DNA of 63,944 nucleotides from UBA2108 sp002713215 (GCA_937891015.1 CALAPY010000003.1:1-63944); one strand, 5' to 3'; counted from the first letter of the stretch, positions 24,701 to 34,329 are shown. Program-made: numbers and translations. Notes: generated by a model from the sequence alone, not told the origin.

Positions 24701-26041
24701 CTACACCTTTATTCGTTCCAATATCCTGCTCCAACTTTTAGACTTCAAGTGAATATCCTTGTTAAACTCCTGATTGTATTTTGTTACAAATTCCTGAAAA
24801 TCGTTTCTATACAATTCGGGATCGAACCAGGCATCGTTCAAATGCTCCATACAATAGTCTGCCGATGCATTCTCATTTAACCAACGGTCAATAACCTCAT
24901 GCCTCATACGCATTCCAAACACATTCAGGCCGATAAAACGATTATCGGATGAGTCAAATACCAATCGAAAAGACTTGTTTTCGTTGGAATGCTTCCAAAA
25001 AAACTCGTGTTGCCCTTCTGGCAATTGATCCGAAACAGATCCATAAGTTTGATATTCTATATCAAAGAATTTGGCACTATTAAACCACTGGCCCGGTAAA
25101 TACTTTCGTGGGGTTCCGGTTAATGTTTCTGCCACGGTTTCACCCATCATTCTTCCGGTATACCATACTTGTTCAATCTTTCTTCTTCCAGGAGGAGCTG
25201 TTCTAAATTCAACACAATCGCCAATGGCAAAAACATCGCTATGATTGGTTTGTAGAAAGGGATCAACTAAAATCCCCTGATTCATCTCCAGGCTTGTATT
25301 TTCCAAAAATGAAATATTAGGAGTTACTCCAATGGTTAATCCTACCATCTGACAAGGAATATGCTCTCCATTCTCGGTAATAACTCCATTTGCACGTCCA
25401 TTATTGTCTGAAGTAATTTCCTGCAACGACGAATTGACCTTAACATTAACCTCATGTTCCTCCATGTGGTCCATCAACATCTCTGACTCTCCACTACCGA
25501 CCAGGCCTGCCATAAAATAAGGCTCCCGAATTAGGAAAGTAACTTCAATATTCCTGGATCTCAGCATTTCAACCAATTCAACCCCAATGAGTCCACCTCC
25601 TACTACCACAGCACTTTTAATCCCGGCGGTATTCTCTTCAAGTTGCATTAAATCCTGGCAGGAATACAACCCCTGAACTCCAGGTAAATCTTCACCCTTC
25701 CAACCAAATTTTCTTGGCTTGGAACCTACTCCCAACACCAACTTATCGTAGTGTATGGTTTTGCCATTCTCCAAATGGAGAGATTTATTTTCGAAATCAA
25801 CCTCATTAACATGGGCAAAGCAAAGTTCTATTCGGTTCTTCTCCCAAAATGAATCCTCATAGGGTTTGGTATGCTCAAACTTCATGTGACCCATAAACAC
25901 ATACATAAGCGCAGTTCGGGCAAAGAAGTATTTGGTTTCTGAACCAACAATTACGATTTCAGCATTGGGGTCGCGTTTTCTAACGTGACGTGCGGTAGTC
26001 ACACCTGATACCCCATTTCCTATGATTACGATTTTATCCAT
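24701..26041 (-). CDS. FAD/NAD(P)-dependent oxidoreductase
   Basis: A 446-residue pyridine nucleotide-disulfide type flavoprotein. It has an N-terminal FAD-binding motif (VIIGNGVSGVTTARHV, about 4-19), a second GGGLIGVELVEML motif for NAD(P)H near 150-162, and a late FAD contact (FAIGDCVEF). The C-terminal ~100 residues differ from typical glutathione reductases. It resembles nitrite- or rubredoxin-reductase-type flavoproteins. It is the first gene of the operon and lies three bases before the membrane ferredoxin, so electron transfer NAD(P)H to FAD to 4Fe-4S is likely (inference). Confidence 0.87.
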   Translation of the reverse strand: MDKIVIIGNGVSGVTTARHVRKRDPNAEIVIVGSETKYFFARTALMYVFMGHMKFEHTKPYEDSFWEKNRIELCFAHVNEVDFENKSLHLENGKTIHYDKLVLGVGSKPRKFGWKGEDLPGVQGLYSCQDLMQLEENTAGIKSAVVVGGGLIGVELVEMLRSRNIEVTFLIREPYFMAGLVGSGESEMLMDHMEEHEVNVKVNSSLQEITSDNNGRANGVITENGEHIPCQMVGLTIGVTPNISFLENTSLEMNQGILVDPFLQTNHSDVFAIGDCVEFRTAPPGRRKIEQVWYTGRMMGETVAETLTGTPRKYLPGQWFNSAKFFDIEYQTYGSVSDQLPEGQHEFFWKHSNENKSFRLVFDSSDNRFIGLNVFGMRMRHEVIDRWLNENASADYCMEHLNDAWFDPELYRNDFQEFVTKYNQEFNKDIHLKSKSWSRILERIKV

Positions 26042-26147
26042 AAAACCTTAACAAAAAAAGTCTGATTGAATTTTAGACGTTGTCTGGAATTGGACACAAA
26101 GAGTGATTGGATTAGTTTACTCGATTTTTAAAAAGGGAAAATGTTGG

Positions 26148-26267
26148 AATAGTCGTCATTCCTGTGCAGCGATGCGGAAACAGGAATCTCAAACATAATA
26201 TTTCGAGATTCCTGCTTTATGCTTCCGCAAAAGCTTCAGCAACACGCGGACGCAGGAATGACGTTTC
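26148..26267 (+). repeat. MITE-like palindromic repeat, copy B
   Basis: About 120 bp with the same terminal inverted repeats as copy A. Differences from A are a handful of substitutions and a short length change in the middle; the right ~60 bp are identical. Confidence 0.85.
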
Positions 26268-26332
26268 CTTTTGAGAGGTAAATGCTTTAACTCATGCTGT
26301 TCTTAAACTGTACAAACTTTAATATGCCTCCA

Positions 26333-26360
26333 CTTTCTTTTGTCTTGATACAAAAGAAAG
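26333..26360. repeat. Perfect 10-bp inverted repeat
   Basis: CTTTCTTTTG, eight-base loop TCTTGATA, CAAAAGAAAG. A similar T-run/A-run hairpin is in the spacer at 6932-6958. Confidence 0.6.
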
Positions 26361-26475
26361 TTCGCAAAAAGGGCAAACTTTCAATGAAAGTTTGAGCCGG
26401 TAAGTGTGTCAGGTCTTGAATTTTCTTGAAATTCAAAAGGTCGATCCTAAACCATCGAATTAAGATTGGAAGTCT

Positions 26476-26967
26476 TTAAACGTTGGTGGGCAACAATTGC
26501 TTGTGCCATGAATCCTTTACAGCAACTTCCCATTGGTTTCTAAACTCGTCTAGCGTGGTAACAAGATTATTGAACACCTGGGTGTTTTCAGTAAATTTTC
26601 CATTTGCCAATTGATCCTGAAAGTCAGACATAGGCAACAGCTCAATGGAATCATCAACCCTATAGGCAATAAGCAAGCGATTAAACAGGTCAACATTAAA
26701 ATCGTTACCCAATTGCTGAAAAAAGTGAACACTTTTATCAATGGAGCAACCGGTGGCTGATGCCACTTGTTCATCCAGGGCCAATACAATAAACTGCTTG
26801 TAAATCACCTCCAGGGCACCATTCAAATCGGCACCATGCGCCGACCAGTTTTCAATAAAAGACCGACCACGAGATTCTATTGTCGAAATCTCATCGTTTG
26901 ATAAAACTCGATTGGACTGATAAATCCAAACTCGGGAATGACCGGGTAAATCCTTAAACTTTTTCAT
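26476..26967 (-). CDS. Conserved small protein, often labelled ABC-transporter ATPase, function unknown
   Basis: 163 residues from the ATG at 26967 (MKKFKDLPGHSRVWIYQSNRVL); a longer upstream reading would run into the preceding gene. There is no Walker motif, so the common ABC-ATPase label is not supported. Predicted mostly helical with a conserved FIENWSAHGADLNGALEVI segment. It follows one base after the CCG iron-sulfur gene and is the last gene of that transcript. A role with the iron-sulfur proteins is possible from position only. Confidence 0.75.
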   Translation of the reverse strand: MKKFKDLPGHSRVWIYQSNRVLSNDEISTIESRGRSFIENWSAHGADLNGALEVIYKQFIVLALDEQVASATGCSIDKSVHFFQQLGNDFNVDLFNRLLIAYRVDDSIELLPMSDFQDQLANGKFTENTQVFNNLVTTLDEFRNQWEVAVKDSWHKQLLPTNV

Positions 26968-26968
26968 G

Positions 26969-27760
26969 CTATAAATCCTTTGCTCCAAGTACCAGTTCAG
27001 CCAAATCAAATACCTGAACCGACTTTTCCTTCTCAAAGCTTTTTACTCCATCGGTCATCATGGTATTGCAGAATGGACAACCGGTTGCAACAATCTCTGC
27101 TTTGGTTTCCAGGGCATCTTCAGTTCTTTCAATGTTGATTTCCTTATCCCCTTTTTCAGCTTCTTTAAACATTTGTGCACCGCCTGCTCCGCAACACAGC
27201 CCCTTGGATTTGCATCGCTTCATTTCAACCAACTCAACGTCCAGTTTCTGAAGTAATTCTCGAGGTGCCTCGTATTCGTTGTTTCCACGCCCCAGGTAAC
27301 AGGGATCGTGAAAGGTGATTCGTTTCCCTTTAAACTCTCCACCTTCAACTTTTAGTTTTCCGGATTTCATTAGATCGTTCAAAAACTGGGTGTGATGTAA
27401 CACTTCGTATTCTCCACCTAAATCCGGGTATTCATTTTTAAGTGTATTAAAACAATGGGGACAAGTGGTTACAATCTTTGTTACTTCATATCCATTCAAC
27501 ACCTGGATGTTTTGTATGGCCTGCATCTGAAATAAAAATTCGTTCCCTGCTCTTTTAGCAGGATCCCCAGTGCACGATTCCTCTGTTCCCAATACGGCAA
27601 ATGAAACTCCGGCACCGTTTAATAGCCTTACAAAAGCCCGGGTTATCTTTTTTGCCCTATCATCGAAACTACCTGCACAACCTACCCAAAACAATACTTC
27701 AGGCTTTTCACCTGCAGCCATCATTTCGGCCATTGTTTTTACTGTAATCGGAGTACTCAT
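26969..27760 (-). CDS. CCG-domain (heterodisulfide reductase B-like) iron-sulfur protein
   Basis: A 263-residue protein with two CCG-type cysteine motifs. The N-terminal one includes FWVGCAGSFDDRA and TTCPHCFNTL. The C-terminal one includes HDPCYLGRGN, GLCCGAGGAQMF and TGCPFCNTM. Family members such as HdrB, GlpC and LutA form non-cubane or 4Fe-4S clusters and take electrons from quinone or partner flavoproteins. It is separated from its membrane-bound partner (28196-29557) by the HAD gene. It probably forms a soluble/membrane electron-transfer complex with that protein. Confidence 0.87.
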   Translation of the reverse strand: MSTPITVKTMAEMMAAGEKPEVLFWVGCAGSFDDRAKKITRAFVRLLNGAGVSFAVLGTEESCTGDPAKRAGNEFLFQMQAIQNIQVLNGYEVTKIVTTCPHCFNTLKNEYPDLGGEYEVLHHTQFLNDLMKSGKLKVEGGEFKGKRITFHDPCYLGRGNNEYEAPRELLQKLDVELVEMKRCKSKGLCCGAGGAQMFKEAEKGDKEINIERTEDALETKAEIVATGCPFCNTMMTDGVKSFEKEKSVQVFDLAELVLGAKDL

Positions 27761-27786
27761 ATTCTAAAATTCAGTTCTTTGAAACT

Positions 27787-28206
27787 TTACTTTTTAAATA
27801 CCTCAATATTTACCCTGCGTTCAACCATTTCTGTAAACTTACCCTTGTATTGAGTAGCCTTAACCGTATGGTTATCAATCCAGTGATAATTACCACCCCT
27901 TGGTTTTTCCATAAGCATTCCATGGTACTTAAATCCATGCTCTTTCAACCATCGCTCGGTGTATTCTCTATGCTCTTCCAACCGGGAAGTAAAAAACGTA
28001 ATTATATGCCCTTCGTCGTACCATCGATTTATGGTTTCCAACGCTCCATCAAAGACCTTGGCCGTAAGCATCCTTTCGGGTTCTTCATTCGGAATATCCT
28101 CACAAATGGTTCCGTCGATATCGATCATGTAGTTTTTTATTCCTTCCGGAAGAATTGGGCTAATCTTTTGCCCGTCTTCTGAGGCTTCCTTTAAATTATG
28201 ATTCAT
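27787..28206 (-). CDS. HAD-like phosphatase, small
   Basis: A 139-residue protein with the HAD nucleophile motif DIDGT (29-33) and a Thr/Ser motif FFTSR near 73. A lysine and a late acidic pair (WIDNHT) complete a reduced fold. The cap domain is absent. Homologues have been labelled phosphoheptose isomerase or hypothetical in Bacteroidota; the HAD motif argues for phosphatase chemistry. The gene overlaps the start-side neighbour (28196-29557) by 11 nt. Confidence 0.75.
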   Translation of the reverse strand: MNHNLKEASEDGQKISPILPEGIKNYMIDIDGTICEDIPNEEPERMLTAKVFDGALETINRWYDEGHIITFFTSRLEEHREYTERWLKEHGFKYHGMLMEKPRGGNYHWIDNHTVKATQYKGKFTEMVERRVNIEVFKK

Positions 28207-29557
28207 CTTTCCAATTTAGGCGGTCGGCCTGGGCAAATTGCCACGGCGCTCCGTTGTTTTCTATGTTGGTAAACATTCCATTTAGTTCAGCCGGAGCAGT
28301 AGACTGCTCCATAACCAAATAACGTCGTAAATCGACAATGATACTTAATGGATCTATGTTAATGGGGCAGGCATCGGTGCATGCATTGCACGAAGTACAG
28401 GCCCATAATTCTTCAGGTGTTATGTAATCGGTCAGTAACGATTTTCCATCGTTAAATTCTTCCCCCTCTTTTTCCCTTCCTTTTCCAATCTCGGATATTC
28501 GATCACGAGTATCCATCATTATTTTTCGGGGTGAGAGTAACTTACCGGTTTGGTTCGCCGGGCAAACAGAAGTACACCTTCCACACTCGGTACAGGTATA
28601 GGCGTCGAGCAATTGCTTCCAGGTTAAATCGGTTGCATCCTTAGCTCCAAAAGTTTCTGGAGGTCCTTCAGGCTCCGGAGGTGCAGCATATGGATCTGCG
28701 TCTGGATCGAACATCAGTTGAACTTCTTTTTTAACCGAAGCCAGGTTATTGAATTCTCCTTTGTCTTTAAGATTGGAATAGTAAGTGTTTGGAAAAGCTA
28801 ACAGAATATGTAGGTGTTTGGATATCACCAGGTAATTCAAAAATCCAAGGATGCCTATGATATGAAACCACCAGCAAACCCTTTCAATAAGGATTAGTGT
28901 TGAAGCATTGGAGGGTAACATTCCAATCAGGTATTGACTAACGACAAACTGCCCGCCCGCCATTTGAGGAACAATATACTTTCCATTGCCAGCAGCCATT
29001 AAAGTTTCAGCATCCATGTTCATGAGCACAGTATCAGCTGCGTCCATAATTAAAAAGGCACTCATCAGCAGAATTTCCATGATCAGAATGTAGTTGGCAT
29101 CTGAAGCGGGCCAACCTTTCATTTCAGGTTTCCAAAACCGGGGAATCCGTACAATGTTTCTTCTTACCAGAAACAGTGCACATGAAACAAGTACCAATAA
29201 TGCAAGCAATTCAAAAGAATCGATAAAGGGTTTGTATCCTGCGCCCAACACACTTGCAAATACCCTATGTGTTCCAAAAATTCCGTCGATTATTATTTCC
29301 AGAATTTCAATATTGATGATAACAAATCCCACGTATACAAGAATGTGCAGAACACCGGCAACAGGTCGAACAACCATTTTGGATTGTCCCAATGCTACGC
29401 GAATCATCATTTTCCAACGATCCGAGGAGTGATCACTTCTATCCAGTTCCTTACCAAGCTTAATGTTCTTTATTATTCTTGATAAATTGCGATAAAACAA
29501 TCCAGCTGCTGCTATTACAATAGCAATAAATAAAAGGTTACCTAACCCCATACTCAC
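28196..29557 (-). CDS. Membrane iron-sulfur reductase subunit (HdrDE-like)
   Basis: A 453-residue protein with about five membrane helices in the first ~260 residues (one N-terminal, a cluster around 75-255), probably heme-b or quinone binding. A soluble C-terminus has two 4Fe-4S motifs, CTECGRCTSVCP and CTSCNACTDACP. It pairs with the CCG protein at 26969-27760. Similar two-gene sets are widespread in Bacteroidota but the electron donor is unproven. Its start overlaps the end of the MlaD-like gene by 4 nt. Confidence 0.87.
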   Translation of the reverse strand: MSMGLGNLLFIAIVIAAAGLFYRNLSRIIKNIKLGKELDRSDHSSDRWKMMIRVALGQSKMVVRPVAGVLHILVYVGFVIINIEILEIIIDGIFGTHRVFASVLGAGYKPFIDSFELLALLVLVSCALFLVRRNIVRIPRFWKPEMKGWPASDANYILIMEILLMSAFLIMDAADTVLMNMDAETLMAAGNGKYIVPQMAGGQFVVSQYLIGMLPSNASTLILIERVCWWFHIIGILGFLNYLVISKHLHILLAFPNTYYSNLKDKGEFNNLASVKKEVQLMFDPDADPYAAPPEPEGPPETFGAKDATDLTWKQLLDAYTCTECGRCTSVCPANQTGKLLSPRKIMMDTRDRISEIGKGREKEGEEFNDGKSLLTDYITPEELWACTSCNACTDACPINIDPLSIIVDLRRYLVMEQSTAPAELNGMFTNIENNGAPWQFAQADRLNWKDES

Positions 29558-30486
29558 TCTTTTTTTGTTTTGTCTTTTTTACCAAAGACAGAGAAATGAA
29601 CGTATCGTTTCGGATTTTCCTCCAAGTCGATGAGCAGTTTATCCAGGTTTTTGCTCGCGCTTTCCAGGTTTTGATACAGTGTATCATTATTAATAAGCTG
29701 ACCTATGCTGCCTTCTCCATTATCAATTCTAGTGAGGATAGCGTTCGCTTTGGAAAGGGCGCTGTTTGCTTCTTCAATGGTTTGTTTAATCTCCAGGTCG
29801 GTTAAGGTATCACTAAAAGCACTGAGGTTTTTACTCATCTCGTTCAGGTTAGTAACTATAATGGAAATTCTTGCCTTTTCGCTGTTTATCAACTCATCCA
29901 ATCCAGAACTGGCAGAATTTAAATTTCGTAGGGTTGCGGATAAATCAACCAATCCTTTATCTATGGCATCTCGGTTTTTTTGACTCAGTACGCTTTGTAA
30001 GAGCTTCATTACGGAATCAACCGAATTAACGGCATTCATTGCACTTTTTTCAAAGGGCTCGAGGCTACTGGATAAGCTTGAAAGTAAATCACCTTCCGTT
30101 CCGCTCCCAATGGTATCATTCGGTTCCAGATAAACATTAGCATCTCCTAACTTCAGGTTTATTTCCTTGCCTCCAAGTAAACCGGAGCTAGCTATTACTG
30201 CTTCACTGTTTACTGGTATTCGAATTTGATCGTTAACGATTAATAACTCCACCAGGATTTTACCGGTGGCCATATCAAAGTGCATGTTACTCACTTTGCC
30301 TATCCGGTATCCCTGCGTTAATATTGGATCATCCTGTGAAAGGCCGTTAATGTTGGTGTATTTGGCATAAATAAAGGTACCCGATTTAAATAAGTCATTC
30401 CCCTTAATGTAGTTATAGCCATAATAAAACAGGCTTAAACTAATGACAACTACAATCCCTATTCTTATCTCCTTAGAAATCTTCAA
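29554..30486 (-). CDS. MlaD/MCE-family lipid-transport protein
   Basis: A 310-residue inner-membrane-anchored protein. One transmembrane helix at about 7-27 is followed by an MCE domain (about 35-115: YTNINGLSQDDPILTQGYRI, ASSGLLGGKEINLKLGD). A long helical C-terminal region follows (120-300). MCE proteins form rings that carry phospholipids between membranes. No MlaE/MlaF genes are in this window. Four bases before its start lies the end of the amidase gene. Confidence 0.9.
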   Translation of the reverse strand: MKISKEIRIGIVVVISLSLFYYGYNYIKGNDLFKSGTFIYAKYTNINGLSQDDPILTQGYRIGKVSNMHFDMATGKILVELLIVNDQIRIPVNSEAVIASSGLLGGKEINLKLGDANVYLEPNDTIGSGTEGDLLSSLSSSLEPFEKSAMNAVNSVDSVMKLLQSVLSQKNRDAIDKGLVDLSATLRNLNSASSGLDELINSEKARISIIVTNLNEMSKNLSAFSDTLTDLEIKQTIEEANSALSKANAILTRIDNGEGSIGQLINNDTLYQNLESASKNLDKLLIDLEENPKRYVHFSVFGKKDKTKKE

Positions 30487-30490
30487 TAAC

Positions 30491-31609
30491 CTACTTTGAA
30501 CCTTTTTTTATTATGCTTTTTGCCTCCGAAACAGATATTCTTTTGTTGTTATGCACTCCAATTAAAAAGGCATCTTTGTACCCTTTCTCTCTTACGGAGG
30601 TCTGCAAATTTACACCTTCTTCAAAAGTACGCTCATTACCAATGGTATATTTATACACGCCATTCACTTTTAGCTCGCGAACATCACTAAAGCCTTTGAA
30701 ATTTTTGGGATCCAATTTTATCGGTGTTGGAGAGGATGCCACTTGTATTCTAAATCGAACACCAGTATCTACGGTTTTAGTGTCTGTTTTTGGATTTTTG
30801 TTTTGACCGGTACTGGTTGGAGCAGACTTCAAATCTACATCGGTCTTGTATTCGCCAAAGGCATTAAAAATGCAGTTAGCAATGGTTTCCCGGTTTGCAC
30901 TTTGATTTAAAAACCGACCTTCTTTGGTATTGGTAATAAACCCTGTTTCGATAAGCACACTGGGCATGGTTGTTTTCCAGAGAACAACAAAACCAGCCTG
31001 TTTCACTCCCCTATTGCGCCGCCCAATTGAAGTAAATTGATCCTGTACTTTGGAAGCCATGGTTAAACTACTTTCCAAATGAACATTCTGAAGCAATTTA
31101 AGTATAATGTAGGATTCATCAGAGGAAGGATCAAAACCTTCGTATTTCACCTCATAATTTTCCTCCAATAGCATGGCATTATTTTCACGCTTTGCGGTTT
31201 CGAGGTTGGCAGCAGATTTATGCAACCCCAATGCAAAGGTTTCAGTTCCATAGGCTTGAGAACTCCCAGCAGCATCGGCATGAATAGAAATGAATAAATC
31301 GGCATTTATTTCGTTGGCTTGATTCGCCCTTTCGCTTAATCCAATAAATTCATCCTTATCGCGGGTATATACCACCTTAACATTAGGGTAATTGGCTTTG
31401 ATTTTTGCACCCACCTTTAACGCGATGTCCAGAACAACGTCCTTTTCCTTCATCTTGTCAACGCCAATGGCTCCAGGATCCTTCCCTCCATGCCCAGCGT
31501 CAATAACTACTTTGTTCAAACCGTACTCACCTGGTCTAAAAGGGTAAAATGAGGTAAGCAACACAAACAGACATAAGATGTTAAAGGTTTTGAACAATCT
31601 CCAATTCAT
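30491..31609 (-). CDS. N-acetylmuramoyl-L-alanine amidase (Amidase_3) with SPOR-like tail
   Basis: A periplasmic zinc amidase that cleaves the lactyl-amide bond of peptidoglycan. The start is placed at ATG 31609 (MNWRLFKTFNILCLFVLLTS, a clear signal peptide); an in-frame ATG at 31651 adds 14 residues before it. The catalytic domain has DAGHGGKDPGAIG, SIHADA and the catalytic glutamate LIETGFITN. A C-terminal RFRIQVASSPTPIKLDPKNF region looks like a SPOR domain that binds denuded glycan at the division septum. It is the first gene of a minus-strand operon that continues into MlaD and the iron-sulfur genes. Confidence 0.9.
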   Translation of the reverse strand: MNWRLFKTFNILCLFVLLTSFYPFRPGEYGLNKVVIDAGHGGKDPGAIGVDKMKEKDVVLDIALKVGAKIKANYPNVKVVYTRDKDEFIGLSERANQANEINADLFISIHADAAGSSQAYGTETFALGLHKSAANLETAKRENNAMLLEENYEVKYEGFDPSSDESYIILKLLQNVHLESSLTMASKVQDQFTSIGRRNRGVKQAGFVVLWKTTMPSVLIETGFITNTKEGRFLNQSANRETIANCIFNAFGEYKTDVDLKSAPTSTGQNKNPKTDTKTVDTGVRFRIQVASSPTPIKLDPKNFKGFSDVRELKVNGVYKYTIGNERTFEEGVNLQTSVREKGYKDAFLIGVHNNKRISVSEAKSIIKKGSK

Positions 31610-31661
31610 ATTTTTTAATACTCTAACAGAGTTCAACCAATTCCTAAGCATTCTTATTTAT

Positions 31662-31669
31662 TAAATTTG
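31662..31669 (+). promoter_or_regulatory. -7 box for the LptD-like gene
   Basis: TAAATTTG matches TAnnTTTG and places the start at about 31675, upstream of the GTG at 31710. Confidence 0.5.
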
Positions 31670-31709
31670 CCGCTAAACGCCACATCTGAGCAAAAATAGC
31701 ATTCGTAAA

Positions 31710-34307
31710 GTGCCTTCGCTTCGTTCCCGCACTCGTTTATTTCACGTTTTTTTGTTGATAATAGGCAACTTATGCAGCGTCTATGCTCAAATCGATTCCA
31801 GCCAATATCATACCTCAATTAATGATAGTGTTGTAACGGTAGACACAGCGGCGATTGATTCCAATAAAACCAAACCAAAAACCAGCTCCAATTCGGGGTT
31901 TAATTCCAAGGTAGAATACAAGTCGGCCGATTCCATGAAATTTGACGTGGCCAAAGAAAAGGTCTACCTCTATGGCAAAGGCGAGGTATACTACGAAACA
32001 ACCGAATTAAAGGCCGACTACATAGAATTAAATCTACAAACCAATGAGGTGTATGCAAGAGGGGTTCCTGATTCTAATGGAGTTGATCAGGGGACACCGG
32101 TGTTTAAAGACAAAGACCAGGAAATAGAAGCCAATGACATTAAGTACAACTTCGATTCCCGAAAAGGATTGATTACCGAAGCGGTTACTCAGCAGGGCGA
32201 TGGATATATCGTGGGTACTTTGGTTAAAAAACAACCGGATAATGTTATTTACATCAAGGATGGTAAGCTATGTCCGTGTGAAGACAGAGAGGCCAAAACC
32301 TTTGTAAAAGCTAGGAAGCTGAAAATAATTCCGGACGATAAAATCGTAACAGGTGTAGCTAACCTAAAGATTGGCGCTATTCCTACCCCACTGGTGTTGC
32401 CCTTTGGAATTTTTCCTAACAAACAAGGAGCATCTTCGGGAGTAGTTTTACCGGAATATGGATTTAGCCCTGACCAGGGATTGTTTCTTCGTAACGGGGG
32501 CTACTTCTGGTCGGTTAATGATAACCTGGATTTCTTATTAACCGGAGACATTTATTCCAGGGGAAGTTGGGGAGTAGCCTTGGGGAGTAATTACAAGAGA
32601 AGGTACAAATACACCGGCAATGTAGACTTGAGGTATACCGATCTGTTCACCGAAAATGAACAAACTCTCGCAGTCACCGAAGAACGTATTTACAAAATTT
32701 ACTGGAAACATGCACAGGATTTAAAAGCCAACCCTTACCAATCGTTCAGTGCAGATGTAAACATCTACAAGAATAACCGACTGGATATCAATAGCTCTGC
32801 CAATGACTACCTGTCCAATAGTTTTAAGTCGAACTTAAACTATACCCGCAAGTTTGGAAACAGCCCCTTTCGGTTAACCCTGAACTCCAGTTATCAGTTA
32901 AACAGGGACACAACTGCTCAGTTTGTTTTGCCCGAAGCAACTTTGAATATGGATCGGATTTATCCATTTAAAAGAAAATATAAGATTGGCCGGGATCGGT
33001 GGTACGAAAAAATTGGGCTAACCTACTCTACCAATTTTAGAAATCAGCTCAAAGGTCACCAAGACTCAATTTTTACCAACGAGGGTGTTAAGGATATGCA
33101 AAATGCTATGAAACACAACTTTGGGCTAAATACCAGTTATAAGGTTATGAAATTTCTTAGCTGGCAGCCATTTGTAAATTATAGCGAGCATTGGGAATTC
33201 AAAAAACTAAATAAATCCTGGGAAGATATTGATACCTCTTCAAATATGGATACTGTGAGGCAGTTTGGGATAGTTCGGGACACGTTACAAGAATTTGGAC
33301 GTTATGGAACCTGGGACGCAGGAATGAATGTGAGTACCAAAGTCTATGGTAGTTTTCGGTACAGAAGTGGTCCTATAAAAGCCATTCGGCACGTGATGAC
33401 TCCTGCCATTGGGTTTACTTATCGCCCTGACTACACCAACAGAAATTATGTGAAGGAGGTGAGAACAGCCAGCGACAGCCTGGTCAATACCTACTCAATA
33501 TATGACGGAAGTTTAAGCCCATACGGAACGGCACCCATTGGAAAGGAATCGGGGAGTATTAGTTTTAGCTTGAGGAATAACCTTGAAATGAAGGTAAAAA
33601 GCAAAAAGGACACAGTTAAAGGTGAAAAGAAGATCAAACTCCTCGACCAGCTCAACTTTGCAACCAACTACGACATATTTGCCGATTCCATGAACTGGAG
33701 TAATATGAGTGTTATAGCCAATACCAATCTCTTTAACTTTTTTAGAATAAACTACAATGGCGATATGGACTTCTATGTGGTGGAGGACCATATAATTAAT
33801 GAAAATGAAACTCGAATTCGGGTCAACAAATTTGAATTGAATGAAAATGGAAGGCTGGGCCGTTTTAACAATCACCGACTCGGTATCAATTTTTCATTGG
33901 GCAACAAAAAACAGCAGGAACGAAAAAAAGAAAAGCTCAAAAAAATGAAAGCTAGTCCTTACACTTATCAAAACATACCCTGGACCATGTCTTTTGGTTA
34001 TACATTTAACTACAACCGCCCTATTAGTCAGGATACTGTAATTATAACTCAGTCGCTTCAATTCACCACAGTGATTAACCTAACCGAAAACTGGAGGTTT
34101 GAAGGTATGACCAACTTTGATTTTGAGAAGAATGAATTTGGATACACACGCTTTTCCATCTTTCGGGATATGAATTGCTGGGAAGCCAGAATTACCGTTG
34201 TTCCAAAGGGCGGGCAGCAGAATTACAATTTCAGCATCAACTTAAAACCATCCATGTTTAAAGACCTTAAGGTGGAACGAAAGCGGAATTACTACGATTT
34301 TAATTAG
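31710..34307 (+). CDS. LptD/OstA-like outer-membrane LPS-assembly protein
   Basis: An 865-residue protein from a GTG start; no in-frame ATG precedes the signal-peptide region FLLIIGNLCSVYAQ. Early residues form the OstA-like jelly-roll (KSADSMKFDVAKEKVYLYGKGEV to LQTNEVYARGVPDSNGV). The rest is a large beta-barrel with many aromatic strands, ending ERKRNYYDFN. It would insert lipopolysaccharide into the outer leaflet. Cysteines are sparse compared with the proteobacterial LptD. It is divergently placed from the amidase gene, with its own -7 box. Confidence 0.85.
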   Translation: MPSLRSRTRLFHVFLLIIGNLCSVYAQIDSSQYHTSINDSVVTVDTAAIDSNKTKPKTSSNSGFNSKVEYKSADSMKFDVAKEKVYLYGKGEVYYETTELKADYIELNLQTNEVYARGVPDSNGVDQGTPVFKDKDQEIEANDIKYNFDSRKGLITEAVTQQGDGYIVGTLVKKQPDNVIYIKDGKLCPCEDREAKTFVKARKLKIIPDDKIVTGVANLKIGAIPTPLVLPFGIFPNKQGASSGVVLPEYGFSPDQGLFLRNGGYFWSVNDNLDFLLTGDIYSRGSWGVALGSNYKRRYKYTGNVDLRYTDLFTENEQTLAVTEERIYKIYWKHAQDLKANPYQSFSADVNIYKNNRLDINSSANDYLSNSFKSNLNYTRKFGNSPFRLTLNSSYQLNRDTTAQFVLPEATLNMDRIYPFKRKYKIGRDRWYEKIGLTYSTNFRNQLKGHQDSIFTNEGVKDMQNAMKHNFGLNTSYKVMKFLSWQPFVNYSEHWEFKKLNKSWEDIDTSSNMDTVRQFGIVRDTLQEFGRYGTWDAGMNVSTKVYGSFRYRSGPIKAIRHVMTPAIGFTYRPDYTNRNYVKEVRTASDSLVNTYSIYDGSLSPYGTAPIGKESGSISFSLRNNLEMKVKSKKDTVKGEKKIKLLDQLNFATNYDIFADSMNWSNMSVIANTNLFNFFRINYNGDMDFYVVEDHIINENETRIRVNKFELNENGRLGRFNNHRLGINFSLGNKKQQERKKEKLKKMKASPYTYQNIPWTMSFGYTFNYNRPISQDTVIITQSLQFTTVINLTENWRFEGMTNFDFEKNEFGYTRFSIFRDMNCWEARITVVPKGGQQNYNFSINLKPSMFKDLKVERKRNYYDFN

Positions 34308-34329
34308 CACCTCTAAAGAAGAAAATATT

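Larger units (their letters stand above)
26042..26475. other. Non-coding spacer with repeats and two hairpins
   Basis: No gene seen. It contains palindromic repeat copy B (26148-26267), a perfect 10-bp inverted repeat CTTTCTTTTG...CAAAAGAAAG (26333-26360) and another hairpin AAACTTTCA/TGAAAGTTT just after it. These are between two minus-strand transcription units. Confidence 0.6.

Noticed and set aside
26476..26967. ABC-transporter ATPase label for the small conserved protein
   Set aside because: No Walker A, Walker B or signature motif is present in the 163 residues.
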